Assembly: GCF_917563925.1 (NCBI RefSeq)
Contig: NZ_CAKJTJ010000021.1
Coordinates: forward strand, 1-64,000
Length of the DNA stretch: 64,000 bases
Source of the DNA: Sutcliffiella rhizosphaerae
Lineage (GTDB): Bacteria > Bacillota > Bacilli > Bacillales > Bacillaceae_I
Reading direction: 5' to 3'
The notes below the pieces were generated by a model, which saw nothing but the letters and a program-made list of their open reading frames with translations, did no database searches and was not told where the DNA came from. Numbering within the stretch: position 1 is the first letter of the stretch; the number at the start of each line of letters is the position of its first letter. Positions 42,145 through 55,100 of this stretch are shown piece by piece. Made by a program: the position numbers and the translations under genes.

Positions 42145-44052
42145 GTGTGTGGATTTGTTGGATTCCTAAAAAATAAAAAGGCAGATGTAGACTATTCTAT
42201 TTCTGAAATGATGGAAACCATTGGTCATAGAGGACCAGATGATTCTGGTATATTCAGCGATGATACCATCGAGCTTGGCTTTCAACGATTAAGTATTATC
42301 GATTTAGAGAAAGGACATCAGCCATTAAGTGATAAATCACAAAGATATTGGATTGTATTCAACGGAGAAATTTATAATTATGTGGAAATAAGAAATGAAT
42401 TAACAAATCAGGGATGTTCCTTCCAGACAAACTCGGATACAGAAGTAATCCTGCAATTATTCATGAGAGAAAAAGATAGATGTGTGGAGAAGTTAGAGGG
42501 GATGTTTAGCTTTGTCATTTGGGACAGCACAGAAAAAATATTGTTTGGCGCTCGTGATCATTTCGGGATTAAACCATTTTATTATTTGGAAGATAACAAC
42601 AAGTTTGCGTTTGGTTCTGAATTGAAAAGCTTGCTGCCATGTTTATTAGAAAATGAATCATTACAAACAGATACTTTCCAGCAATACCTTTCATTTCAAT
42701 ATATACCAGAACCGCATACACCTTATTCTTCTATTAAAAAAATGAAGCCTGGCCATTTCTTTTATAAAAAACCATATGAAGAAGCGGTCTGGACAGAATA
42801 TTGGCATCCTACCTTTCAACCAGTTATTCAGTCTGAAAAAGGCATAACAGAAGTAATTAAGGAATCATTGCGAGCATCCGTCTATAAACATATGAGAAGT
42901 GATGTGCCGGTTGGATGCTTTTTATCTGGTGGGATTGACTCTACTATCATTACAGCACTTGCGAAAGAATGCCATCCTAATATCCAAACATTTTCGGTGG
43001 GATTTGATGTTCAAGGATACAGTGAAGTCGATATTGCGGAGAAAACGGCTGAAGAATTTAAGATTGAAAATATACCATATATCATCCAACCAGAAGAATT
43101 TACAAGAGAGTTACCGAAAATTGTTTGGCTTCTCGATGATATCGTTGCAGATCCATCTGTCGTCCCTTTGTTTTTCTTAGCACGAGAGGCAAGAAGGCAT
43201 GTAAAAGTAGCTCTTTCAGGTGAAGGGGCAGATGAGTTGTTTGGAGGCTACAATATTTATCGTGAGCCACAATCTCTAAAGGGTATCACTAGTATGCCAC
43301 CCATTATAAAAAAATGTCTTCTCTTTCTTGCAAAAGAGATGCCGGATGGAATGAAAGGGAAAAATTTCCTTTTGAGAGGTTGTAGTAACTTGGAAGATCG
43401 ATTTATCGGAAATGCAAAAATTTTTCCTGAAGAAGAGAAGCCACACTTGTGGAGAGATTACCAGCCTCATATAAATCATCAACAAATTACAAAGGAGTAC
43501 TACGAAAAAGCATTGGGTTTAGGTGATGTCACTACTATGCAATATGTAGATATCATGACATGGCTTCGTGGGGATATTCTGGTCAAGGCAGATCGCATGT
43601 CTATGGCAAATTCATTAGAGGTCAGGGTTCCATTTCTGGATAAACAAGTGTTTAAGATAGCATCAAGCCTTTTATACTCTCACAAAATCTACGGAAAAAC
43701 GACGAAGGCTAAGCTTAGGGAAGCATTTCGTGAAATCGTTCCTTCACATGTAGTGGATAGAAAAAAACTGGGTTTTCCTGTTCCATTAAGGGTTTGGTTC
43801 AAAGAAGAGCTTTATGAATGGGCATTAGGGATACTAGACAATAGTGCCGTTTGTCATCAATACTTCCATAAAGAATATGTGAAAAAAATGCTCGCTGAAC
43901 ATAGGAAAGGAACCAAGGATAACAGCAGAAAAATCTGGACCGTGTTAATCTTTTTAATTTGGCAAGATATATATGAACAAAAACGGAAAGCCATTAATAA
44001 AAAGCAGTTTGTGGATACAGTTCGCAATAAGCAAAATGAAAAGGAGGCATAA
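42145..44052 (+). CDS. asnB: Asparagine synthetase (glutamine-hydrolysing) AsnB
   Basis: A 635-residue two-domain enzyme. The N-terminus starts CGFVGF after the initiator, exposing the catalytic Cys of a class II glutaminase, with HRGPDD, FNGEIYN and SDTEV completing that site. The synthetase domain has the PP-loop LSGGIDST (about 264) and LSGEGADELFGGY. The start is GTG with AAGAAGGGG upstream; no ATG would keep Cys second. B. subtilis asnB also lies next to metK and has been reported to amidate peptidoglycan diaminopimelate, so a cell-wall role is possible here. Confidence 0.94.
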   Translation: MCGFVGFLKNKKADVDYSISEMMETIGHRGPDDSGIFSDDTIELGFQRLSIIDLEKGHQPLSDKSQRYWIVFNGEIYNYVEIRNELTNQGCSFQTNSDTEVILQLFMREKDRCVEKLEGMFSFVIWDSTEKILFGARDHFGIKPFYYLEDNNKFAFGSELKSLLPCLLENESLQTDTFQQYLSFQYIPEPHTPYSSIKKMKPGHFFYKKPYEEAVWTEYWHPTFQPVIQSEKGITEVIKESLRASVYKHMRSDVPVGCFLSGGIDSTIITALAKECHPNIQTFSVGFDVQGYSEVDIAEKTAEEFKIENIPYIIQPEEFTRELPKIVWLLDDIVADPSVVPLFFLAREARRHVKVALSGEGADELFGGYNIYREPQSLKGITSMPPIIKKCLLFLAKEMPDGMKGKNFLLRGCSNLEDRFIGNAKIFPEEEKPHLWRDYQPHINHQQITKEYYEKALGLGDVTTMQYVDIMTWLRGDILVKADRMSMANSLEVRVPFLDKQVFKIASSLLYSHKIYGKTTKAKLREAFREIVPSHVVDRKKLGFPVPLRVWFKEELYEWALGILDNSAVCHQYFHKEYVKKMLAEHRKGTKDNSRKIWTVLIFLIWQDIYEQKRKAINKKQFVDTVRNKQNEKEA

Positions 44053-44069
44053 CGCGTGCCTCCTTTTTA
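44041..44069. terminator. Bidirectional terminator between asnB and the glycosyltransferase
   Basis: AAGGAGGCA pairs perfectly with TGCCTCCTT around a 7-nt loop, with T5 on the plus strand and AAAAGG/CCTTTT on the other side; it overlaps the asnB stop. Confidence 0.85.
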
Positions 44070-45209
44070 TGCAAGTACTTGCAAATCTTCTTGAATTAGG
44101 GCATGTTGGTAATCTTCCAAGAGTCTGTTGAAAATGGCATCCCAAGATTGCTTGAGTGCGTACTCTCTAGCTGCGATTGCCATTTCCTCGCGTTTTTCCT
44201 TATCTAGTAATAGGCTAGTAACGGAAGAAGCGAAAGCATGTGGATTCTTTTCTGGACACAGATAACCAGTAATCCCTTGTTGAACAATAGTTTTTACACC
44301 TCCTGCGTTCGCAGCAATAACTGGTGTACCAGACGCAAGAGATTCCAGTACAACATTTCCGAAGGTTTCTGTAGCAGAAGGAAATACAAAGAGGTCAGAT
44401 GCTGCATACACTTCTGCTAAGCCATTTCCTGATAGAAACCCAGTAAACGTCATATTTTTCGTTGTCAAGTTGGAAAGTTCTTGTTTAAAGGGTCCATCTC
44501 CGACCAAAAGCCAGTGCACATTGTTCTTGATAAACTCTGGAAGTGACGCTTGAATTCTTGGAAGCAATGCTACATCTTTTTCAGGTGCTAATCTTCCTAC
44601 ATAAGTAAGAAGGTACTTCTCTTTGATATGGTATTTTTGCTTTAGCTTCTTAGGCGAAAAGTCAGGTTGAAAAACCGCACAGTCAACCCCTCTTGGCCAA
44701 ATCGAGGTATTTGTAAAACCGTGTTTTCGTAAATGTTCCTGAGTGGCAGTGGATGGAACAAAAATTTTACGCATGGACCGATGAAACCAATGCATGTAAC
44801 GCCACAGGATTTTGGAGAGAAATTGAAGATCATAGTATTCAAGATATTTGTCAAAGTCTGTGTGGTAGGAGCCTACAACTGGTATGCCAAGCTTTTTTGC
44901 AAAGTGGAGCCCACAAAGGCCAATGTTAAAAGGAGTAGCAATATGGATGATATCTGGCTTGAACGCAAGCAATTGTGCCTTAACAGAGATCATATTAGGA
45001 AATGCAAGCCGACAGTCCGGGTATAAAAAAAACGGCAAGCTCATAAAGCGATGTATTTGACTGGAGAACAAGTCCTTACCAGGTGTTTCAGGAGCAAAAA
45101 CTTTATATTCCATATTATTTTTTTCCAGGTGTTTAGTGAACCGTTGTAATGTTCGGGCAACTCCGTTGACGTCTGGGGCAAATGTGTCAGTAAAAATAGC
45201 AATTTTCAT
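44067..45209 (-). CDS. GT4 family glycosyltransferase
   Basis: A 380-residue GT-B fold enzyme: N-domain opening MKIAIFTDTFAPDVNGVART, GSYHTDFDKYLEYY in the middle, then TYVGRLAPEKD and LVGDGPFKQEL, and the EX7E motif in ATETFGNVVLESLASGTP. It resembles mannosyl- or glucosyltransferases acting on lipid or phosphatidylinositol-like acceptors. The ATG at 45209 has GGAGG 7 nt upstream. It lies 11 nt after a PAP2 phosphatase gene, so a joint role in membrane glycolipid or undecaprenyl-linked metabolism is likely but unproven. Confidence 0.85.
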   Translation of the reverse strand: MKIAIFTDTFAPDVNGVARTLQRFTKHLEKNNMEYKVFAPETPGKDLFSSQIHRFMSLPFFLYPDCRLAFPNMISVKAQLLAFKPDIIHIATPFNIGLCGLHFAKKLGIPVVGSYHTDFDKYLEYYDLQFLSKILWRYMHWFHRSMRKIFVPSTATQEHLRKHGFTNTSIWPRGVDCAVFQPDFSPKKLKQKYHIKEKYLLTYVGRLAPEKDVALLPRIQASLPEFIKNNVHWLLVGDGPFKQELSNLTTKNMTFTGFLSGNGLAEVYAASDLFVFPSATETFGNVVLESLASGTPVIAANAGGVKTIVQQGITGYLCPEKNPHAFASSVTSLLLDKEKREEMAIAAREYALKQSWDAIFNRLLEDYQHALIQEDLQVLA

Positions 45210-45220
45210 AGAATCCCTCC

Positions 45221-45763
45221 TCACAATATGATCTGGAAATGTATGAAAATGAATGTCAATACACCAGTACCGCTACCAAGAATCATTCCTGCAGCAACAT
45301 CGGATGGATAGTGAAGTCCAAGATATATCCTTGAAATTCCAACTAATAAAGCAAGTGGTATAAGAATGAATGCAAGGACTGGAAAAGAAAGGATAAGTGG
45401 AGTAATGACTGAGAAAATAGCTGTTGTATGCCCAGATGGGAAGGAGTGATCTTTTAACGGATTAGAAGTCACTCTTATTTTATCTAGAGCTAGGTAAGGG
45501 CGCTTTCTAGGATAAAATTTTTTTGCTAAAGCAACAGGAATATGGCTTAGAGTAAGTGCTATAAGACTAGCAATAGCAGATAATTTAAGAGGATTACTAC
45601 TAAGCACTAGTAAGATAAGAACAGAGAAAATGGTAAAGGTTGCTCCCCCGAAATGGGTAAGATACTGGAAAAATACATTTACACTCTTTTTATCAAAATG
45701 TCTGTTAATTTTTCGAAAAATAGTACATTCAAATTCGTAAAATCCATTTATTATTTTCCCCAT
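45221..45763 (-). CDS. PAP2 family membrane phosphatase
   Basis: A 180-residue integral membrane phosphatase with about five helices and all three PAP2 motifs: KKFYPRKRP, PSGHTT and SRIYLGLHYPSD. Such enzymes dephosphorylate undecaprenyl pyrophosphate, phosphatidate or phosphatidylglycerophosphate. The ATG at 45763 has AAGGAGGT 7 nt upstream. Operon with the glycosyltransferase. The 370 bp before it and the giant gene (45764-46132) are AT-rich; I found no reliable promoter there. Confidence 0.87.
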   Translation of the reverse strand: MGKIINGFYEFECTIFRKINRHFDKKSVNVFFQYLTHFGGATFTIFSVLILLVLSSNPLKLSAIASLIALTLSHIPVALAKKFYPRKRPYLALDKIRVTSNPLKDHSFPSGHTTAIFSVITPLILSFPVLAFILIPLALLVGISRIYLGLHYPSDVAAGMILGSGTGVLTFIFIHFQIIL

Positions 45764-46132
45764 ATTCAAGACCTCCTTAATGTTCCTACATCCCATTTTA
45801 CAGTTGTATTATTTAGGAAGTTATAATCCTATGTAAAAAAATTATGTTAGAAGATCACAGAAAATTTACAAACAACATAAACATAATAGAGCCATTAAAT
45901 ACATACATCCCAGCGATTAGCCGAATACCCTCTTACATGGAGTAATATGTGATGACAAATAGATTAAAGGACTATCAGATTTTACTAAGAAAAAAGATAG
46001 AAAGATTCGACAAGGATTTATAGGCCTAATTAATCAATTTAGTTAAAATTGTCAAAATAGTGAAAAAATTAACAGGTATTCTCTTATTTTTCGTGTATTT
46101 ATTACAACGTAATTATATAAGGGGGGGTCTGG

Positions 46133-49100
46133 ATGTACAAAAGAAGACGGTTGAAATCTGTTCTATTTATTTTTATTTTATTGATGGGAAGTTATATTCC
46201 TCAATTTGTTTCAGCAATTGAAAATTCTTTTGGTGAGAGTACTAGTCAAGACTTGGAGTTGGAAAAACAACGAGAACAAGAGTATAAAGAGCAATTAACT
46301 AAATGGAACGATATAGATGACGAAGGGGATCGAACTACCGATATTTTCTCTGGTCTTGATTGGGAAGTCCCGAATTTAATGGAAGATGATAAGGAATTCA
46401 ATGAAGAGGAGGAATGGAAAGTTGAATCGGCAGTTAGCGAAAGTGTAAAAAAAGATGGAAAAGCAGACGTAATCATTCGATTGAAAGAGAAACCAGATAT
46501 AGCGAAAGTATCCATGAGTGCTAGAGAAAAAGTGTCCCATGAAGAACGTGTGAAAATGGTGACAAATAGTCTTCAGAAACATGCAAATGATACACAAAAA
46601 GAGTTAGAAGACTTTTTGGAGGCTCTTGAGAAAAAGGGAATGGTGGAAAACATTGAACCTTTGTGGATAATAAATGGTTTCACAATAACCGTGGATGAAA
46701 CAGGCTTGGAAGAGCTTATGAATCAAGAACTTATTGAGAAAATTACGTTAGACAGCATAATTGAATTACCAGAAATAACAACAGACAGCTCGCAACCAAG
46801 GCTTCCAGAATGGGGACTTGAAAAAATCAGGGCAACAAATGTATGGGGAGAGTATGGAATAAGAGGAGAAGGCATTGTCATAGGAATCATGGATACTGGT
46901 GTAGATGGTGGACATGAGGCATTAGCACATAACTATCGTGGAAGGGATGGAAATCACCAGTATTCTTGGATAGATGTTTCGGGACAAAACTATGCTACTC
47001 CACATGATGGAAATGGTCATGGTACACATGTTGCGGGTACTGCAGTTGGTGGCGGAAGGGGAGAACCCATAGGTGTAGCACCTGAGGCTGAGTGGATCGC
47101 AGCCAAAATTTTTACAGATGGAGGATCTGCCACTGTATCAGGCATACATCGTGCATTTGAGTGGTTTATGGCACCAGGTGGAGATCCATCAAAAGCTCCT
47201 CACATTGTTAATAACTCCTGGGGAAATGCGAATACCTACAACATGGAATTTTATGAAGATGTACAAGCATGGCTGGCTGCCGGAATCGTTCCTCTCTTTG
47301 CTGCAGGGAATGAAGGTCCTGGCGCACAAACGGTTGGATCACCAGGAAGCTTTCCACAATCTTTAACTATCGGTGCAACGGATATTCACGATCAAATCGC
47401 ATCTTTTTCCAGTCGTGGACCTGTTTTTTGGATTGATGAAGCTGGAAACCAGCAGCGCATATTGAAACCGAACCTCACCGCCCCAGGGCATCAAATTTTT
47501 TCAGCATGGCCAGAGGGTGTCAGAGGATATGGAAAGTATCATACAATCAGTGGTACTTCAATGGCAACGCCGCATGTCGCAGGAGCTATTGCCCTCCTGT
47601 TGCAGGCAAATCAGGACCTGTCTATTCAGGATATTAAAGACATACTCATAAAAACTGCAAGACATGAGCCCCATATGGGTTCTCTCCCAAATGATTTATA
47701 TGGAGAAGGAATCGTCAACATCTACAAGGCAGTGACAGAAGTGGCCTTTGCAGGAAAATTAAGAGGGAATGTACAAACAGCTGATCAAAGTGATATACCA
47801 ATCAAAATTGAGATACCAGCTCAGGAAATCAGTTTGGAGGTTACTGATGGACCTTTTGAATTCTCGGTGAAGGAAGGAAATCACACAGTCTTAGTGAGCG
47901 CATTTGGATACCAACCTTTACAAATAGAAGTGGTCATTAAAAAAGGAGAGGCTACTACGGTAGATTGGAGTCTCGTTCCTGCCATCCGGTATGAAGTAAT
48001 TGGGAGAGTAATAGACAAAGAGACTCAGGATGCAATTCCGTATGCATATATCAGCTTAAAAGGAACACCACTTAACGTCAGAACAGACAAGTTTGGTAAT
48101 TTCCAAATGACCAACATTCCAGAAGGAACTTATGAATTACTTGTCTCCGGGGAAGGGATAAAAGGTGCCGGTAGACAAATAGAAATAACGGGAAATCAAG
48201 AATTGACATTGGAAGTGGAAAAGAAGGAAGGTACTTATTCTTCACATTGGATGACAGCTAATAGTAGCTATCATAGAAATGCGGTATCATCTAATGCTAT
48301 TGATATTAATGAGTTGAATCCTCAGTGGGAATATGAGAATGGGTCAAAAGGACAAATCCTTTTCTCAAGTCCTACGGCAACAGAGGAATTTGTCGTTTTC
48401 ACCACAGACAGGGGATGGGTGACGACATTGGATGCCATTACTGGTGAAGAAAGGTGGAGTGTTAGACTTGGTGCAACGAACCGTTCTACTCCAACGATTT
48501 CCGACAATACTATCTTTCTATCAGGAGGGCAGGACGGTACTATCTATGCCTTAAATCTGGAAAATGGAAACATAAGATGGAGCAGATCTGTCGGGCAGCC
48601 TGCTGTTTATGAATCTCCATTATATAAAGACGGTACACTTATCGTCAGTTCAGGACTAACGAATAATGCTAGTGTCCATGCATTGAATGCGACAGATGGA
48701 AAGGTATTATGGTCTAAACAGTTAGGAGGCTCTTCCTATTTCGGAGGTGCAATAGGAGGAGACAACGTATATGTTGGTTCCTATGAAAACCGTACTTTCA
48801 GAGCATTGAAACTCTCTGATGGAGAAGAAATTTGGAGCAGGCAGCTTGAACAAGAAGGGTTTGCTTCGAGACCTGTGTATCAGGAAGGAACTGTTTATGT
48901 TCAAAGTACGAATTTTAGCAGCGGTAGCGGCTCTCTTCTCGCAATTGACGGAGGGACAGGTGAAATATCGTGGCAGATTGCAGGAGTTGGCGATTCACAA
49001 GGGGGATCTCCTATTGTATATGAAAATATTGTCATTACTGGTTCATATGCCCATCCCTTACTAAAGGCGTTTGATAAACGTACCGGAGAAGAAGTATGGA

Positions 49101-52100
49101 GCAACCGTACAGTCGGATCCGCGCTCCACAATGGGGCAGTAAGTGCAAACGGTATCTTGTTTTTCTCTGGTGCGAGTGGAATCATGCAAGCGATTGACAT
49201 ATTTTCTGGTACAGTGCTACAAGACTTTACAATGCCAGACTATAGTACATCGGGCAGTCTCGTACTTCCTGGTAATGTCATTGTCCCTCATCGCAATGGT
49301 CTTGTTAGTTTCCAGTCACCTGGAACAGTAGAAGGGAACATTTTAGATGAAAACGGGGAGCCAGTAGAAGCGACTATATCCACATTAGAAACAGACAGAG
49401 TTGGGGAAATGATTTCTGATAGTCGCTATCGCTTCCAACATCAGCCAGGGGATTACACCTTAAAAGTATCCTCCTATGGTAAGAAACAAGTGTTAGAGCA
49501 CGTTACGTTTGTTTCTGGTTATAAAGAGGAGAGGAATTTTACGTTAGAGGAGGCAGAAATAGGTGGATTAACTATTTCCGTTAAAGATAAAAGAACTTCT
49601 CAAAGCCTATCAGATGTAGAGGTTACAATTAAAGATACCCCTTTAAAGGATAATACAGACAATGATGGCCGGGTAGCGTTTGATGAAGTATTTGAAGGAA
49701 GTTATGAAGTTGTGTTTACGTTAAATGGCTATAAAGAGTGGTCTGAAATGATAACAATCGAGCCTAAAGCAATTTTCGCACTTGAAGTGAATCTGATGCC
49801 AATCGATATCGCCGTATTGAATGATTGGGAAGGAGAAATTACAGCCCTGTTGAATGCTAATGGATTTTTGGCAGAGGAAAGAGATTGGGGCATTGTCAAT
49901 GATATATCCCGCTATAAAATAGTGTATTTGAATGGCGCATATGGCTCAGGTGGCTGGAAACCAAATGAGGCACTGTTTCTTGAATTGGTAGCAAATGCGA
50001 AAGAACATAATGTTCATCTAGTATTTACCGATTCATGGGGGTCAAACTATGGTTCTATTCATCATCTGAATGATTTCCAACAAGACCCAAAAGAGATGGC
50101 TCATTTTAATGGATCAGGACAGGTTCGGTTACAGGTAGATGAAGAACATCCTATTCTTAATGGGTTTACAAAAGGGGATAGAGTTACCTTATTTACTAGA
50201 ACAGGAGATTTTGCATGGTTCAATCAATACTCAGGTCGCCATCTTGCCAGTATTGGAAGCACTACCCAAGGGATGAGAGGGACAGGAATTTCCTATAAGG
50301 CGGTATCCGAAAATAGTGCGCACTTACTGCTGGCAAATCACGGGGGATCACCGTGGATTTCTCCGCTGCAAGGATGGCTTCCAGAAATGCAAACCATCCT
50401 CTTTAATGGCTTAGACTTCCTAATGGAAACCGATTTTGGAAAAATGATAGGAACTGTAGTAGACCTTGATGGTAATCCTGTTCAAGCAGAAATCGGGATT
50501 GTCGAAACAAATGTCACTAGCAAAACTAAGGGTGAACGGGCAGAGTTTGAATTATTCCATGATGAAGGGGAGTACACCATTGAAATTAGAGCAAATGGTT
50601 TTGCCACGCAAACCGAGAGGGTCGTAATCGAGCATGGTTCTCCTATAAATTTAGAAATTGTTCTTGCATCTGCAAACGGGGATAAAATATCGGGAATTGT
50701 CACGGATGGAAGCAGCAAACAGCCAATTGCAGAAGCGACTGTACAAATGATCAAAGATAATGAAATCGTGATGGAAAAAGTAACTTCTGCAAATGGACGA
50801 TTTGAATTTACTGAGATGGAGTATGGAAGCTATACCATGCAGATAGAAAAATCCGGATACATTTTGGTGAAACAAAGAATTGAAGTAGGTAGAGTGCAAG
50901 ATGAAGTCATGATCGAACTGTATTCTACTCCTCAGGTTGCAGTGCTAAAAGATTACTCTGTCAGTGGACGAAATTTTCAATCTTTGATGGGAGATGCGGG
51001 AATTCCTGTGACATCCCTTACTTTTGCAAATGTAGTGGACCAAGTAAAGGACTATGATGTGCTATTCATCAATGAAGCAACTAGTACTGAGTTGCCTTTA
51101 CCTTTATTTAATAAGTTGATGGAACAAGCGGATTTAGCAGGAACGAGTGTGATTTTCGGTGAAAACTATTCAAGTAATTCTGGCTTAGCAAGGTTAGTGG
51201 CATTACGCCAAGATCCAGATGCAAGGAGAACCATTCTTAATACTACCAGAGCCGCAGGATATGTTGTCGATGAGCAGCATCCCTTATTTAGAGGAGAGAA
51301 AGTTGGAGAGTTCTTAGAGATGACCTTGCCAACAGGTGGGAGAGTAGCTACTTTTGAAGGGTACTCTGGCTATTCACTCGCATCCTTAAGGCACGAGGGG
51401 GATGATGTGATACATGGTCCAGGTGTTGCCTATAAACCAAGAACTGCAAATAGTGTTGAATTGTTATTAGGAGGACATGGCTTTGGTACATTCCGTAATA
51501 AAGACCATTATACGGAGCAAGGGAAAGATTTCTTAGTAGATGCTATCGTCTGGGCAGCTAATGTAGAATACCAATCAATTAGCGGAACGATAACGGATGG
51601 AGAAGGAGTACCTCTTTCAGCAACCATTTCCGTAGAAGGGGAAGCATTTGATACTATATCCGATCCAGAAACAGGAGCATTCAGTATTGCGATGCTTGAT
51701 GGAGAATATGAAATTACAGTCGAATCTTTCGGCTATACAACAGTAACAAGATCTGTCCAAGTAAATTCCAGCTCAGAGCCTATAGAACTTGTGATGCAAG
51801 TTGAAGAGTCTGTTGGTGAAATTGTCGGGATAGTGGAAGATGAAGAAAGTGGGAATGCGATAGATGGAGTTAAAGTAGAAGTGCTAAATGCCCCAAGAGT
51901 AGCATATACCAACACACAAGGCTCCTTCCAATTAAGTAGGTTAATGCCAGGTAACTATGATCTTGTTTTTACAAAAGAAGGATATGTGGAAAAAGTAGAG
52001 AATGTCGTGGTTGAACAAAGTGGAAGATTGGAAAAAAATGTGAAATTAAAACCATCCCCTACCATAGGGGTCATTGTCGATTCAACTGCCTCAGGTACCA

Positions 52101-55100
52101 TTCCCTTAAAACAATATCTCGAAGGAAAAGGCTATCATGTAACCGAGTTGAATTTTACAAACACCGAACTTTTGGAAGATGTGGATTTGGTGATTGCAAA
52201 TTCAGATTATGACAATAGCAAAATACCAACAATGGCAGAATTTAATTATTTCGTGGAGGCACTTGATAGAACAAAGACTTCCATCATTTGGACAGGACAG
52301 CATGGTGGTAGGGGGTCATTGAGATATATGAATGACTATCACAAAAACCCTGGGGTGGTGATTGGTGGTTCAATGGCTGGTGTTCAAGGATTAGTATATG
52401 AGGACCATCCAATTGTGGATGGAGTGCCAATAAATGAGGCTTTCCCAGTTACAAGCGGTTCCAATTACTACTATGCATTTGATGAATATGACGGACAAAC
52501 CATTGCACAAATATCGACATCCTCAGGGGAAAGAATCGGTGAGATGATAGGTTACAAAGGAAGAACTAATCAATCTTTGGAAGTGTTATTGGCAAACTTT
52601 ACATTTGGGCATCCCTTTCATCCAGGTGCACCTCAATTTTTTGACTCAAACAGAGAACGTATTTTGCAAAATACGATTACTTGGATACTAGATAACGAAG
52701 AATCGTTAGTTGGTGAAATGGAAGGGACAGTAGTCAACGATAAAGATATGAAAGTCCAAGCGACTGTCACGGTATTGGAAACAGGGAAAGTGATAACCAC
52801 TGATCAGCAGGGTCAATTTTACCTTGGTTTGCCATCCGGGAACTACACAATAAAAGTAGAAGCATTTGGTCATCATCCACGGGAGTTCTCGATAGAAATA
52901 GAAAATGGTGATACGAAGGAATTAAGCTTTGAGATTCAGACGGCTTATTCAGGGGTTGTAAATTCTACTGTTAAAGATAGCCAAACTGGGATGGCTATCG
53001 AAGATGCTACAGTTACCATTTTGGAAACACCATTAAGTGGAAGAACGGACTCAGAAGGTAGATTCGAAGCGGTGCTGCCAGTCGGTACCTACACTGTAAG
53101 AGTGACAGCGCCAGGGTATGCACCTATGATTCAGAACAATGTTGTGATACAGGAGAAAGAAGTTACAGAAATAGAATTTTTTTTAGCGGGATCAGAAAAA
53201 ATTGCTGTAATAGGTACAGCGGTTAATGGTGGTCGAATTATGGATCTATTGGAGCAAAGAGGGTATGATTCAGCATTTCATATGAATAATAATTTGGACG
53301 CTTTACGAGAAACGATTGCTGAGTATGCGCTAATTATCTTTAATGATCGTCATTCCAGTATGACAAACGAACAATTCCAGTCTTTTGTTGAGTTAGCAGA
53401 TAACAATCAAGTCAGTATTATTTTCGCCTCACAATTCAGCGGTGGTACAATTCGGGATCTATCAAGTGTATATAACGATCCAACCTCCGTAAGTCAAAGT
53501 TATGAAAGTGCACAAATACAGGTGAAGGTGGAACAGGATCATCCGATATTTAATGGCTTCACATCCGACACAATCACTATTTTACGAAATGGGACAAGTA
53601 ATCAGCAGTATTCTGTCTATCAGGGGTATAGCGGAACGACAATAGGATCTTTGACACATCCCGAAAAAGGTAATTTAGGTGATGGCATTGGATATGATTA
53701 TCGGACAGCAAATTCTGTACATGTATTATTGTCAGGACTTCATGCAGGTACTTATGGGCACCCAGCATCAAGGTGGACGGAGGAAGCAAAAGAGCTGTAT
53801 TTCAATGCAATTGATTTTGCAATTTCTTCAAGTCAAGGTGAAGTAACTGGCACAGTTCGTTCAGAAGATGGGGAGGCAATCGAAAATGCAAAGGTTAGAA
53901 TTGATAGTTTAGGAATAGAAACCATTACAAATACATCTGGGCAATATAAAATGGGCGTTGGTAATGGTACCTATGAAATAAAGGTGAGTGCAAGAGGTTA
54001 TCTTGACCAAGTGCAGACGATTGAAATCAATGAGCTTGGCGAAGAAGTAGTGGCAGACTTTGTCCTTGAAAAGATAGAAGGGGCCATTATTCGTGCTACC
54101 ATTACAAATACAAGTGATCAGGCCATTTCTGGTGCTAATGTAAAGTTAAAAGCATTGGACTCTTCGGGGATAATGGAAGAAATAACGACTAGTGAAAATG
54201 GAATTGCTACCTTTGACGACCTGCAAGACGGGGAGTATGAAATAACTGTTACGACGAATGGATATTTGGAGATGACCGAAACAGTTATCATCGCAGGAAG
54301 TGATGTAGAACTTGTCATGCTCATGCAACGTATCGAGGTAGCAGTTATTGGTGATTGGAACGAAACACTAACCGATTTCCTGAACGAGGAAGGGCTTTAT
54401 TCAGAGGCAAAAGATTGGAATGTGATAGATGATATCAATAATTATCAATTAGTAGTTGTGAATACAAAGGCAGGGACAGATGAACAAATGGAGAATCTGT
54501 TGATAAAGGCGGATGAAATGGAAGTAAGCCTTGTGTTTACCGGTACATGGGGAGATGGCTCGATTCCATTATATGCAAAACAAACAGGCTATCCATTATT
54601 AGATCAACAAGGGTATAACGAAAGTTCTATTAAGGTGAAAGTAGAGAAAGACCATCCAATATTTGAAGGTATTGTAGCAGATGATGAAGGGTTTATTGTC
54701 ATTCATGGTGAGAAAAGTCCATATTCCACGTTTCTGGGATATCCAGGTGACATTATTGGAAATCTGTATGTAAATGAGGAAGACAAGGGTGCAAGTATAG
54801 CCTATGAATTTAAAGGGCAGCATCACATGCACTTACTGTTATCGAGCTTTGCTGTAAATAATATGATTGGTCCAAAAAGAGGATGGACAGAAGAAGGAAA
54901 ACAAGTCTATGTTCAAGCACTGCGATTTGCAATGGATGCGGAAAGGGAAGAAGAACCAGAACCAGTTGAACCTCCAAGTTCACCTGAATGGGGCGAAAAA
55001 AGAATACAAACAAACGATAAGCCTGTTACTATCAAAGGCCAGGCAGAACCGTTTTCTATCGTCCATATTTACCTAGAGAAAGGCAGAGAAAAAACAAGGA

